Part shown: piece by piece, positions 46,980-57,893 of the stretch
Layout of the letters: each line of letters opens with the position of its first letter
Numbering within the stretch: the stretch's first letter is position 1
Assembly (NCBI GenBank): GCA_963773625.1
Contig: CAVZCJ010000019.1
Location: 248,001 to 312,000 of the forward strand
From: DATARH01 sp963773625
Lineage (GTDB): Bacteria; Pseudomonadota; Alphaproteobacteria; ATCC43930; CGMCC-115725
Direction: 5' to 3'
DNA length: 64,000 nucleotides
Translations under genes and position numbers: made by a program
Notes under the pieces: model-generated
Databases searched by the model: none
What the model saw: the letters and a program-made list of their open reading frames with translations, nothing else
What the model was told of the DNA's origin: nothing

Positions 46980-47630
46980 CTATTTCAGACCCGGATACGC
47001 CTTGCCCCAATCGTCGAGATAAACGACCTCGGAGAGTGGCCCTCGCCCCAGCGGCCCGAAATTTCCCATCGGCCAGCCGATCGGCAGGATCGCATAGGAC
47101 TTGAAGCCCTTGGGGATGCCCATCGCGTCATCGCATTCCTTGCCGTAGCCGGTGTGCCGGGTGGTCAGGGTCGAACCGAGCCCAAGCGCGCGCGCCGCGA
47201 GCAGCATGTTTTGCACCGCCGGATAGATCGACGAGCCGGCGGTATAATTCGGGGTCTCGCCCTCGAGGCAGGCGACGATCCACACCGGCGCCTCGTGGTA
47301 GTGGTCGGTGAGGTATTTCACCGCGTCGTGCTGCCGGGCATAGGCCGCGGGGTTTGAGCCCGGCGGGGGTGCGCTCGTGGCGTAGCGAGGCCCGAGCACC
47401 TCATCGTACAGCCGCTTGTAATAGGCCTGCACCGCCTTCTTCTTGGCCATGTCCTTCAGCACGAGGAACTTCCAGCGCTGGGTGTTGCCGCCGCTCGCCG
47501 CCGCCTGGCCGGCGCGCAGAATCTTGAAGATCAGCTCGTCTGGCACCGGATCGGGCTTAAGCCGCCGCATCGCCCGCATCGTGTGCATGACATCGAAAAC
47601 ATCCTGGCTCAGCGGTACATTGTGCGGCAT
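46980..47630 (-). CDS. Nitroreductase family protein
   Basis: 216-residue FMN-dependent nitroreductase fold: DVMHTMRAMRRLKPDPVPDE, RAGQAAASGGNTQRWKFLVL (FMN loop), SSIYPAVQNMLLAARALGLG and FKSYAILPIGWPMGNFGPLG. It reduces quinones, nitro compounds or related electrophiles with NAD(P)H; the natural substrate is unknown. Intact. SD GAGGGCC upstream of ATG 47630. Divergent from the sulfurtransferase gene. Confidence 0.86.
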   Translation of the reverse strand: MPHNVPLSQDVFDVMHTMRAMRRLKPDPVPDELIFKILRAGQAAASGGNTQRWKFLVLKDMAKKKAVQAYYKRLYDEVLGPRYATSAPPPGSNPAAYARQHDAVKYLTDHYHEAPVWIVACLEGETPNYTAGSSIYPAVQNMLLAARALGLGSTLTTRHTGYGKECDDAMGIPKGFKSYAILPIGWPMGNFGPLGRGPLSEVVYLDDWGKAYPGLK

Positions 47631-47704
47631 GCGGCCCTCCCTCGGCGCGGCGTGGTATGTAGTGCGGACTGTAGAGTAATTTCCGCCGACCCGACAAACC
47701 GAGA

Positions 47705-48574
47705 ATGCCGATGCCTTACACCCATCCCGAAGCGCTGGTCTCGACCGAATGGCTCGCCGCGCATCTCGCCGATCCGCACGTCCGCGTGCTTGACAGCTCG
47801 TTCAAGCAGCCGGGCGTCGCCCCAACGGCGCGCGAGGATTACGACGCCGGGCACATTCCCGGCGCGGTGTTCTTCGACATCGACGACGTGGCCGAGCCGG
47901 GCACGAGCCTGCCGCACATGATCCCCTCGGCCGAGCGCTTCGCGGCAAAGATGGTGGAGCGCGGCATCGGCAATTCGGACAAGGTGGTCGTCTACGACGC
48001 CAATGGCTTGTCCTCGGCCGGGAGGGCCTGGTGGCTGCTGCGGCTGTTCGGCCACGACGACGTCGCGCTGCTCGACGGCGGCCTGCCGAAATGGAAGGCG
48101 GAAGGCCGGGCGCTGGAAACCCAGGCGCCGGCGATCCCGACGCGGCAGTTCACGGCGCGCCTCGACCCGGCGCTGGTCCGCGACAAGGCGTCGGTGCTGG
48201 CGAACGTGGCAAGCAAGCGCGAGCAGGTCGTCGACGCGCGCGCCGCCGGGCGCTTCGACGGCACCGCCGAGGAAACCTGGCCGGGACGCCGCCGCGGCCA
48301 TATCCCGGGCAGCCGCAATCTACCGTTCGATCAGATGACCGACCCCAAGACCAAGCAGCTCAAGAGCGCCGAGGAACTGCAACGGCTGTTCGAGGGAGCC
48401 GGCGTCGCACTCGGTAGGCCCATCGTCACTAGTTGCGGCTCGGGGGTGACGGCCTGCGCGCTCGCCTTCGGGCTCTACCTGATCGGCCACGAGCGCGCGG
48501 CGATCTATGACGGGTCGTGGTCGGAATGGGGCTTGCCCGACGGCCCGCCGATCGAGACCGGCCCGGCGCGGTGA
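47705..48574 (+). CDS. sseA: 3-Mercaptopyruvate sulfurtransferase (rhodanese family)
   Basis: 289 residues, two rhodanese domains: the inactive N-terminal one with DYDAGHIPGAVFFDIDDVAE and VVVYDANGLSSAGRAWWLLR, and the catalytic one with VDARAAGRFDGTAEETWPGR, GHIPGSRNLPF and the active Cys loop SCGSGVTACALAF, where CGSGVT marks mercaptopyruvate rather than thiosulphate transferases. Intact, cytoplasmic. The acetyltransferase ATG follows 2 nt after the stop, so the two are probably cotranscribed. Confidence 0.9.
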   Translation: MPMPYTHPEALVSTEWLAAHLADPHVRVLDSSFKQPGVAPTAREDYDAGHIPGAVFFDIDDVAEPGTSLPHMIPSAERFAAKMVERGIGNSDKVVVYDANGLSSAGRAWWLLRLFGHDDVALLDGGLPKWKAEGRALETQAPAIPTRQFTARLDPALVRDKASVLANVASKREQVVDARAAGRFDGTAEETWPGRRRGHIPGSRNLPFDQMTDPKTKQLKSAEELQRLFEGAGVALGRPIVTSCGSGVTACALAFGLYLIGHERAAIYDGSWSEWGLPDGPPIETGPAR

Positions 48575-48575
48575 A

Positions 48576-49151
48576 ATGACGGCAATCCCCGACACCATCA
48601 CCTATCTGGAGATGTTCGGCCGGCCGCCGCCGCTCCCCAGTCCGCCGCCGCTCGGCAAAATCGCGCTGATGCGGGCGGAAGCCTGCACCGTATCGTTCTA
48701 CCGCTATCTGTACGAGACGGTCGGGACGCCGTGGGTGTGGTTCGAGCGGCGGCTATGGAGCGACGAGGCGCTCGCCGCCGAGCTAGCAAAGGAAACGACC
48801 GAGATCTTCGTACTTTACGCCGGCGGGGTGCCGGCGGGGTATTTCGAGCTCAATACCGCCGAGCCTCGAGACACGGAGCTTTGCTACTTCGGGCTGGCCC
48901 CGGAGTTCATCGGCCGCAGGCTTGGGCCGTTCCTGCTCAACGCGGCGATCGAACAAGCGTGGTCGCGCCCGATTGGGCGGTTTTGGGTGCACACCTGCAC
49001 CTTCGACCACCCGCGGGCGCTCCCACTCTACCAGCGCGCCGGGTTTGTCGTTTACGCCCAGCGGCCTGTCATCTTCGATGACCCGCGCGAGCGCGGCATC
49101 CTGCCGCGCTCGCTCAAGCATCCGCGTCTACCCGTTCTAGCGCAGGCTTGA
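48576..49151 (+). CDS. GNAT family N-acetyltransferase
   Basis: 191 residues, GNAT fold: YRYLYETVGTPWVWFERRLW, EIFVLYAGGVPAGYFELN and the acetyl-CoA loop FGLAPEFIGRRLGPFLLNAA, with HPRALPLYQRAGFVVYAQ at the C-terminus. Target unknown. It shares a transcript with the sulfurtransferase (2-nt gap). Intact. Confidence 0.87.
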   Translation: MTAIPDTITYLEMFGRPPPLPSPPPLGKIALMRAEACTVSFYRYLYETVGTPWVWFERRLWSDEALAAELAKETTEIFVLYAGGVPAGYFELNTAEPRDTELCYFGLAPEFIGRRLGPFLLNAAIEQAWSRPIGRFWVHTCTFDHPRALPLYQRAGFVVYAQRPVIFDDPRERGILPRSLKHPRLPVLAQA

Positions 49152-49165
49152 CGCCCAGTTTCCGG

Positions 49166-49411
49166 CTACCACCCACGATAGTAGTGATGGTGCCAATACG
49201 GGCCGTAATAGCCGTAGTAGTTGCCGTAATAGGGGCCCGGCGCGTAATAGCCGTAATACGGCCCACCGATGCCAACACCCACCGGCCCCACCTCGATGCC
49301 GATCTGAGCTTTGGCAGATGTCAAAGGAACAGCCGCGGCGGTCAAGGCTAACGCGCCAACAGCGGCTGCGCCAAGCCAATGAAATCGGCGATTTCGTTTG
49401 TTCATCGACAT
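49166..49411 (-). CDS. Gly/Tyr-rich small exported protein
   Basis: 81 residues: basic N-tail NKRNRRFH, hydrophobic core LGAAAVGALALTAAAVPLTS, cleavage after AKA, then QIGIEVGPVGVGIGGPYYG and a tail of repeated PYYG/NYYG-type units ending WHHHYYRGW. ATG 49411 is chosen for the GGAGG 6 nt upstream. It has an EcfG-type promoter (49457-49481), so it looks like an exported stress protein. Gly/Tyr-rich tails of this kind occur in many alphaproteobacterial YXWGXW-like proteins of unknown role. Confidence 0.75.
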   Translation of the reverse strand: MSMNKRNRRFHWLGAAAVGALALTAAAVPLTSAKAQIGIEVGPVGVGIGGPYYGYYAPGPYYGNYYGYYGPYWHHHYYRGW

Positions 49412-49456
49412 GGAATCCTCCATGTGTTGCCGAGTCTCTCTGTGACTCGACTAACA

Positions 49457-49481
49457 AACGACTTCACGACAGTGAGGTTCC
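49457..49481 (-). promoter_or_regulatory. EcfG-type general stress promoter of the Gly/Tyr-rich protein
   Basis: Minus strand GGAAC (49481-49477), 16 bases, CGTT (49460-49457), ending 45 nt before the ATG at 49411. Full consensus match. Confidence 0.7.
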
Positions 49482-49587
49482 ACGCGATGGATCGTCAGGC
49501 TCTGCTGCCGATTACAAGCGAGCCGACGCAATTGAGTGAGCAAATACCCGACTGAGGAACATCCGTGTCCGGTATTCGGGACGAGGC

Positions 49588-50328
49588 CTAAGCGCCGCCT
49601 CGCTTCATATCGGCGATGATCTGCGCGGCCGCGGCGGCGGGGTCTGGCGCCTGGACGATCGGCCGGCCGACGACGAGATAGTCGGCGCCGTCGGCGATCG
49701 CCTGCGCCGGCGTGCCCGAGCGCTTATGGTCGTCGAGCGCGGCGCCCGCGAGCCGCACGCCGGGTGTAACGACCAGCAGCCGTTCGGCGTCGAGACGCTT
49801 ACGGATCGCGTTGGGATTGTCCTGCGGGCTGGCGATGATGCCGTCGACACCGCAATCGTACGCAAACTTCGCCCGGTCTGAGATCAAGTCGGCGACGCTG
49901 CCGCCGTGGCCGAGCTCGCGTAGCCCGCGTTCGTTGAGACTGGTCAGCACCGCGACGACCAGGAGACGCAATGACGAATTACCCCTGCCCTCGACCGCGG
50001 CGCGGATGATGTCGCCGTCGCCGTGGATGGTCACGAAGCTGACTCCGCGCTCGGCGACCCGCTCGATGCCGCGCCGTACGGTCTCGCCGATATCGAACAT
50101 CTTGGCATCGAGGAAGACGTTCTTGCCGCCGCGCAGCAGGTCGTCGAGAAAGGCTTCGAAGCCCGGCGCGAAGATCAGCCACAGCCCGAGCTTGAAGAAA
50201 CCGACGATCCCGTCGAGCCGGGCGACGATCTCACGCGCCGCGCCGACGGTCGGCAGGTCGAGCGCGACGATCAGCCTGTCTTCCATGCGCGCGGGAAGCG
50301 GCCGGGCGGGCCGGGTAGCAACGGGCAT
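49588..50328 (-). CDS. pyrF: Orotidine 5'-phosphate decarboxylase
   Basis: 246 residues including a short N-terminal extension; the core starts at DRLIVALDLPTVGAAREIVA. Catalytic DxKxxD cluster in VFLDAKMFDIGETVRRG, VSFVTIHGDGD, and the phosphate loops VVTPGVRL and YLVVGRPIVQAPDPAAA. Makes UMP from OMP. Intact. The downstream gene on the other strand, RidA-like, starts 121 nt from it. Confidence 0.92.
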   Translation of the reverse strand: MPVATRPARPLPARMEDRLIVALDLPTVGAAREIVARLDGIVGFFKLGLWLIFAPGFEAFLDDLLRGGKNVFLDAKMFDIGETVRRGIERVAERGVSFVTIHGDGDIIRAAVEGRGNSSLRLLVVAVLTSLNERGLRELGHGGSVADLISDRAKFAYDCGVDGIIASPQDNPNAIRKRLDAERLLVVTPGVRLAGAALDDHKRSGTPAQAIADGADYLVVGRPIVQAPDPAAAAAQIIADMKRGGA

Positions 50329-50449
50329 CGGCGATGTCCTTAATGGATGGCAGTGTTAGCGTTTCGCCTTGGCGACGCCTCGTCAAGCGCCCTTGGAACG
50401 CGGCACGGCGCAAGGCAGGATGCGGGAAACTGTCGAGGGAGGAGCACCG

Positions 50450-50845
50450 GTGCCCAAGCAACAGATTCGCTCCGCCAGGCTGCGCCAGCCGAGCGGCGTC
50501 TTCTCGCATGCGACCGCAGTCGAGGCCCAGGGCCGGCTGGTCTTCATCTCGGGGATGACCGCGCGCCGCGCCGACGGCACCATCGCTGGGGTCGGCGACA
50601 TCGAGGCGCAGACCCGCCAGGTTTGCGAGAACATCAAGGCCGCGGTGGAGGCCGCCGGCGGCACGATGGAGGATATCTGCCGCGTCGACGTCTACATCCG
50701 CAACATGGAGCAGTTCGAGGCGATCCATAACGTGCGCCGCGAGTATTTCCGCGAGCCGCTGCCCGCCTCGACGATGGTCGAGGTGGTCAAGATGACCCAT
50801 CCTGACTACCTGATTGAGATCAGTGCCATCGCGGTCGTTCCCTAG
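50450..50845 (+). CDS. RidA family protein lacking the key arginine
   Basis: 131 residues from GTG 50450 (GAGGGAGGAG as SD). RidA trimer fold: SGVFSHATAVEAQGRLVFIS, TRQVCENIKAAVEAAGGTME, PASTMVEVVKM and EISAIAVVP. In the imine deaminase subfamily the motif PARS carries the substrate Arg (Arg105 in RidA), but here the same position reads PAST, so 2-aminoacrylate deaminase activity is unlikely. The preserved Glu in EISA suggests a related Rid7-type function. It is upstream of the cox cluster and transcribed in the same direction. Confidence 0.82.
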   Translation: MPKQQIRSARLRQPSGVFSHATAVEAQGRLVFISGMTARRADGTIAGVGDIEAQTRQVCENIKAAVEAAGGTMEDICRVDVYIRNMEQFEAIHNVRREYFREPLPASTMVEVVKMTHPDYLIEISAIAVVP

Positions 50846-50920
50846 GCGCAAGGCCCCTATCGCGTTGCAATTGTTCCGGGCGCGGCTCACACTTGCGTCG
50901 CCAACTAGAGGGTTTCGTTG

Positions 50921-51382
50921 ATGGAAATGCATGGCGAGCTGCGCATTCCAGCGCCGCGGCAGGAGGTCTGGGAGAAGCTCAACGATCCGGAGACGCTGAA
51001 GAATTGCATTCCCGGCGCCGAAAGCGTCGAAAAGGTTTCCGACACCGAGTTTGTCGCCAAGGTGGTCGCGCGCGTCGGGCCGGTGAAGGCGAGCTTTTTG
51101 GGGAAGGTCACGCTGACCGACTTGAAGCCGCCGGAGAGTTATACAATCACCGGTGAAGGCACCGGCGGCGTCGCCGGCTTCGCCAAGGGCAGCGCCAAGG
51201 TCGCGCTCGACGATGCCGGCGCCGAAACCATAATGCGCTACGGCGTCCAGGCTCAGGTGGGCGGCAAGCTGGCACAGATCGGTTCGCGCCTGATCGACGC
51301 CACCTCGCGCAAGATGGCCGACGAATTCTTCAATCGCTTCCTTGGGCTGATGACGCCGCCCGCGGCCCAGGCCACACCGTAA
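50921..51382 (+). CDS. coxG: CoxG family SRPBCC protein
   Basis: 153 residues of the SRPBCC/CoxG fold: MEMHGELRIPAPRQEVWEKL, DPETLKNCIPGAESVEKVSD, and FLGKVTLTDLKPPESYTITG then GFAKGSAKVAL. CoxG may anchor CO dehydrogenase to the membrane in carboxydotrophs; this one has no hydrophobic C-terminal tail, so membrane anchoring is not supported. 75 nt after the RidA gene; a hairpin lies between it and coxS. Confidence 0.8.
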   Translation: MEMHGELRIPAPRQEVWEKLNDPETLKNCIPGAESVEKVSDTEFVAKVVARVGPVKASFLGKVTLTDLKPPESYTITGEGTGGVAGFAKGSAKVALDDAGAETIMRYGVQAQVGGKLAQIGSRLIDATSRKMADEFFNRFLGLMTPPAAQATP

Positions 51383-51415
51383 TAACTCTCTGTATACAAC
51401 GAGTTTTATGACATC

Positions 51416-51440
51416 GCTGGCGCCTTGACCCGGCGCCAGC
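51416..51440 (+). terminator. Hairpin between coxG and coxS
   Basis: Perfect 9-bp stem GCTGGCGCC / GGCGCCAGC with a 7-nt loop (TTGACCC), 33 nt after the coxG stop and 67 nt before coxS. Could attenuate or process the transcript between the two genes; no T-run. Confidence 0.45.
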
Positions 51441-51507
51441 GCCGCAGGAAACTCGCGCCTACGGGCCGCGACGGGTCCTCGCCCGCGCACGCAAAAGGGA
51501 GGTTTCC

Positions 51508-51996
<489 letters not shown>

Positions 51997-52001
51997 CCGC
52001 C

Positions 52002-54371
<2,370 letters not shown>

Positions 54372-54382
54372 GGAGAGGCCCG

Positions 54383-55174
54383 ATGTACGAATTCAACTAC
54401 CACAAGCCGGCGAGCCTCGCCGACGCCGCGAAGCTGCTTGCGGGGGAAGAAGCAAAGCTGGTCGCCGGCGGCATGACCCTGGTGCCAACGCTGAAGCAAC
54501 GCCTCGCCAAGCCGTCCGATCTGGTCGACCTGGCGGCGATCGGCGGACTGAAGGGCATCAAGGAAGAGGGCGGCGGGCTGACGATCGGGGCGATGACCCG
54601 GCATGTCGAGGTGCAGCGCTCTCCCGAGGTGAAGCGCGTGATCCCCGCCCTCGCCGCGCTCGCCGGGATGATCGGCGACCCGGCGGTGCGCAATCGCGGC
54701 ACGATCGGCGGTTCGATCTCGAACAACGACCCGGCGGCGGACTATCCGGCGGCGCTGGTCGGGCTCGGCGCGACTGTCGTCACCACCAAGCGCGAGATCC
54801 CCGCCGAGCAGTTTTTCACCGGTATGTTCGAGACCGCCCTCGGGCAGGACGAGATCGTCACCGCTGTCAAATTTCCGAAGCCGCAGGCGGCCGCCTACCA
54901 GAAGTTCAAGAACCCGGCCTCGCGTTACGCTATCGTCGGGGTTTTCGTCGCCAAGACCGCCGCCGGCGTGCACGTCGCGGTAACCGGCGCGGCCCCTTGC
55001 GTCTTCCGCCAGTCGGAGATGGAAGCAGCGCTGACGAAATCCTTCACGCCGGACGCGATCAAGGACATCGCCGTCTCCGACAGCGGACTCAATTCGGACA
55101 TCCACGCCAGCGCCGAGTACCGCGCCCATCTGGTCAACGTCATGGCGCGCCGTGCGGTCGCCGCCTGCGCATAG
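54383..55174 (+). CDS. coxM: Molybdenum hydroxylase medium (FAD) subunit, coxM type
   Basis: 263 residues with the FAD-binding motifs AGGMTLVPTLKQRL and TIGGSISNNDPAADYPA, plus GAMTRHVEVQRSPEV. A PCMH-type flavoprotein that passes electrons to the acceptor chain. Start MYEFNYHKPASLADAAKLLA with AGGAGAGG upstream. Intact. Followed by the CHRD gene 48 nt on. Confidence 0.9.
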   Translation: MYEFNYHKPASLADAAKLLAGEEAKLVAGGMTLVPTLKQRLAKPSDLVDLAAIGGLKGIKEEGGGLTIGAMTRHVEVQRSPEVKRVIPALAALAGMIGDPAVRNRGTIGGSISNNDPAADYPAALVGLGATVVTTKREIPAEQFFTGMFETALGQDEIVTAVKFPKPQAAAYQKFKNPASRYAIVGVFVAKTAAGVHVAVTGAAPCVFRQSEMEAALTKSFTPDAIKDIAVSDSGLNSDIHASAEYRAHLVNVMARRAVAACA

Positions 55175-55222
55175 ACTTACCGCTCACTGCGTATAACAGG
55201 AGCAGTGAGAAGGAGGATCGCT

Positions 55223-55639
55223 GTGCACCATTTGAGATTGCCGATTGCCACCATCCTGGCGCTGAGCATTTGGTGTGGCACGGCCGCGGCCGATACGCTG
55301 AAATTCACCGCCGCTCTTGCGCCCGAGAAGACCGGTGCAGCCAAGGGTACAGCGACGCTGACGGTCGATACCGGCACCAAGAAGATGGACTGGTCGATCG
55401 ACTATTCTGGATTGTCGGCGCCACCGGCGATGGCTGCGATCCAGTCGCCGCCCAAAGATCCGAAAGGCGAGCCGGGCACTCTGTCGCTGACGCTGCCGGC
55501 CAAGCCGACCAGCCCGGTAAGCGGGTCGATGCAGGTGACGGACGATCAGATCGCCGGGTTCAAGACCGGCGAGTGGATGCTGCTCATTGGCACGAAGCAA
55601 GCGCCGGAAATCGGCGGCGAAATCAAGCCGGCGCCATAG
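55223..55639 (+). CDS. Exported CHRD-domain protein
   Basis: 138 residues: signal peptide (LRLPIATILALSIWCGTAAA) and a CHRD-like beta domain, TLKFTAALAPEKTGAAKGTA, KMDWSIDYSGLSAPPAMA, TSPVSGSMQVTD and a C-terminal PEIGGEIKP. GTG 55223 is preferred over GTG 55205 because AGGAGG lies 7 nt before it. Function of bacterial CHRD proteins is unknown. It sits inside the cox cluster, between the FAD subunit and the MoxR gene, and two hairpins follow it. Confidence 0.72.
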   Translation: MHHLRLPIATILALSIWCGTAAADTLKFTAALAPEKTGAAKGTATLTVDTGTKKMDWSIDYSGLSAPPAMAAIQSPPKDPKGEPGTLSLTLPAKPTSPVSGSMQVTDDQIAGFKTGEWMLLIGTKQAPEIGGEIKPAP

Positions 55640-55642
55640 CCG

Positions 55643-55664
55643 CGCGCCGCGGTAGCGCGGCGCG
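55643..55664 (+). terminator. GC-rich hairpin after the CHRD gene
   Basis: 9-bp perfect stem CGCGCCGCG / CGCGGCGCG with loop GTAG, 3 nt after the stop. Stable, but without a T tract. Confidence 0.5.
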
Positions 55665-55697
55665 GCGCACTGCACTAGGTTAGCGCCGAGATTATGG

Positions 55698-55724
55698 CCC
55701 TCTCCCGACGGGGAGAGGGATTTT
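55698..55724 (+). terminator. Rho-independent-type terminator before coxD
   Basis: 9-bp stem CCCTCTCCC / GGGAGAGGG around GACG, followed directly by ATTTTG. This is the best classical terminator in the cluster and lies 20 nt before the MoxR ATG. The same CCCTCTCCC-GGGAGAGGG palindrome is widespread between genes of alphaproteobacteria, so it may also be a mobile repeat. Confidence 0.6.
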
Positions 55725-55744
55725 GTTGCAGCCGGACCTTTCTC

Positions 55745-56680
55745 ATGGCCAAAGCCCAAGCTCCCATCCTGCCCGCCTCGGTCGACGCGACCCTGGCGAT
55801 GCTGGGCGGTGCCGATTACATCGCCGACCGCAGCCTGGCGACCGCGGTGCATCTCGCGTTGCATCTGAAGCGCCCGTTGTTTCTTGAAGGCGAAGCCGGG
55901 GTCGGCAAGACCGAGATCGCCAAGGTGCTGGCGAGCGCGCTGAAGCGAAAGCTGATCCGCCTGCAATGCTACGAAGGTCTCGACGTCGCCTCGGCAGTCT
56001 ACGAATGGGATTACGCGCGGCAGATGATCGAAATCCGTCTCGCCGAAGCAGGCAAGGAAGAGCGCGACGAAATCGAAAGCACGATTTTCTCCGACCGCTT
56101 CCTCATCAAGCGGCCGCTGCTGCAGGCCCTAGAGCCAGAGCTCGAAGGCCCGCCGGTGCTACTGATCGATGAACTCGACCGCACGGATGAGCCGTTCGAG
56201 GCCTATTTGCTCGAACTCCTTTCCGATTTCCAGGTGACGATCCCCGAGATCGGCACGATCAAGGCCGAGCATCCGCCGATTGTCGTCATCACCTCTAACC
56301 GCACCCGCGAAATCCACGACGCGCTAAAGCGGCGCTGCTTCTACTATTGGGTCGATTATCCCAACGCCGAGCGCGAGCTTGAAATCCTCAAGCGCAAGTC
56401 GCCGGGCGCCGCGCCCGAGCTGTCGCGGGCGGTTGTCGGTTTTGTCCAGAATTTGCGCAAGATGGATCTGTTCAAGCTGCCCGGCATCGCCGAGACGATC
56501 GACTGGACCGAGGCGTTGATGCAATTGGACGTGCTCGAACTGACTCCGAGTGCGGTCAACGATACACTCGGCGTTCTCTTGAAGTACCAGGACGACATCG
56601 CCCGCATCCAGGGCAGCGAGGCGGCGCGCCTCCTCGACCAGGTCAAGGCCGAAATCGCCGCCAATCCGCGCGGGGCCTAA
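55745..56680 (+). CDS. coxD: MoxR-type AAA ATPase, CoxD-like
   Basis: 311 residues of the MoxR AAA+ group: Walker A FLEGEAGVGKTEIAKVLAS, QCYEGLDVASAVYEWDYARQ, Walker B PPVLLIDELDRTDEPFEAYL, sensor-1-like VITSNRTREIHDALKRRCFY. CoxD of Afipia carboxidovorans activates the copper-sulphur site; relatives act with VWA proteins such as the next gene as maturation machines. Start ATG 55745 (an ORF start 51 nt earlier overlaps the terminator). The stop overlaps the coxE ATG. Confidence 0.87.
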   Translation: MAKAQAPILPASVDATLAMLGGADYIADRSLATAVHLALHLKRPLFLEGEAGVGKTEIAKVLASALKRKLIRLQCYEGLDVASAVYEWDYARQMIEIRLAEAGKEERDEIESTIFSDRFLIKRPLLQALEPELEGPPVLLIDELDRTDEPFEAYLLELLSDFQVTIPEIGTIKAEHPPIVVITSNRTREIHDALKRRCFYYWVDYPNAERELEILKRKSPGAAPELSRAVVGFVQNLRKMDLFKLPGIAETIDWTEALMQLDVLELTPSAVNDTLGVLLKYQDDIARIQGSEAARLLDQVKAEIAANPRGA

Positions 56681-57885
56681 TGACCCAGCCGGCTGAAGCC
56701 GAGGACGGCCGTCTCGTCGCCAATCTGATGCATTTCGCGCGGGCCCTGCGTGCGGCCGGGCTGCCGGTGGGCCCGGGCAAGGTCATCGACGCCGTCGCCG
56801 CGGTTCGCAGCGTCGGCATCACCAACCGCGTCGATTTCTATTGGACGCTACACGCGGTGTTCGTCAACCGGCCGGACCAGCGGGTGCTGTTCGACCAGGC
56901 GTTCCACGTCTTTTGGCGCAACCCCGAGCTGCTCAAGAAGATGATGTCGCTGGTGCTGCCGGAGATGACTCTCGAGCTGCCGGAGGACGAAAAGAGCGAG
57001 ATGCTACGGCGTCTCGCCGAGGCGCTGCATCCGCACCCCGAGTCTCGCGAAACCGGCGAAACCGAGCTCGAATTCGACGCGGCGATGACGTTTTCCGACC
57101 GCGAGCAACTCCAGGCCATGGATTTCGAGAAGATGTCGCTGGACGAATTGGCGCAGGCAAAAGTGGCGATCGCGCGGCTTCGGCTGCCCATTCTCGATCG
57201 GCCGACGCGACGCTTCGCGCCCGACCCCTATGGCGCCCGCGCCGATATGCGTGCGACGCTGCGTGCCGCGCTGCGATCGGGCGGCCTCATCGAGCTGAAG
57301 CGCAAGAGCCGCCGGACACGCCCGCCGCCGCTGGTCGTACTGTGCGATATTTCCGGCTCGATGAGCCGCTATAGCCGCATGTTTCTGCATTTCATGCACG
57401 CGATCACCAACGACCGCGACCGCGTGTTCACCTTCGTGTTTGGGACCAGGCTGACCAACATCACCCGTTATCTGCGCTTCCGCGACGTCGACCTCGCGCT
57501 CGACAAGGTCGCCGAGATGGTCGCCGATTGGTCGGGCGGCACGCGGATCGGCCATTGCCTCACCGACTTCAACCTGCTGTGGTCGCGCCGGGTCTTGGGC
57601 CAGGGGGCGGTCGTGCTGCTGATCACCGATGGGCTCGACCGCGATGTCGGCGTCGGTCTCGCGCACGAGATGGATCGGCTGCACCGCTCGTGCCGGCAGC
57701 TGATTTGGCTCAATCCGCTGTTGCGTTACGAAGGGTTCGAACCAAAATCATTGGGGATGAAGGCGATGTTGCCGCATGTCGACGAATTCCGTCCCGTGCA
57801 CAACCTCGAAAGCCTCGGCAAACTCGTCGAGGTGCTGAGCGCGCCGGCGCCACGGCGCCTGAGCGCGTTGGCAAGAGCAGCCTGA
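56680..57885 (+). CDS. coxE: VWA-domain protein, CoxE-like
   Basis: 401 residues with a C-terminal von Willebrand A fold: MIDAS start VVLCDISGSMSRYSRMFLHF, FVFGTRLTNITRYL and ITDGLDRDVGVGL with the distal Asp. The N-terminal half is helical with a DUF-type DFYWTLHAVFVNRPDQ. Works with MoxR/CoxD in cofactor insertion (inferred). Intact; the XdhC-type gene starts 8 nt later. Confidence 0.87.
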   Translation: MTQPAEAEDGRLVANLMHFARALRAAGLPVGPGKVIDAVAAVRSVGITNRVDFYWTLHAVFVNRPDQRVLFDQAFHVFWRNPELLKKMMSLVLPEMTLELPEDEKSEMLRRLAEALHPHPESRETGETELEFDAAMTFSDREQLQAMDFEKMSLDELAQAKVAIARLRLPILDRPTRRFAPDPYGARADMRATLRAALRSGGLIELKRKSRRTRPPPLVVLCDISGSMSRYSRMFLHFMHAITNDRDRVFTFVFGTRLTNITRYLRFRDVDLALDKVAEMVADWSGGTRIGHCLTDFNLLWSRRVLGQGAVVLLITDGLDRDVGVGLAHEMDRLHRSCRQLIWLNPLLRYEGFEPKSLGMKAMLPHVDEFRPVHNLESLGKLVEVLSAPAPRRLSALARAA

Positions 57886-57893
57886 AGGGAGCG

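Noticed and set aside
49556..49580. GGAAC near pyrF
   Set aside because: No CGTT at the right distance.
50395..50419. GGAAC upstream of the RidA-like gene
   Set aside because: No CGTT at 16-17 bases.
55694..55744. Upstream start for the MoxR gene at 55694
   Set aside because: It would place the terminator hairpin inside the coding region and adds residues absent from the family.
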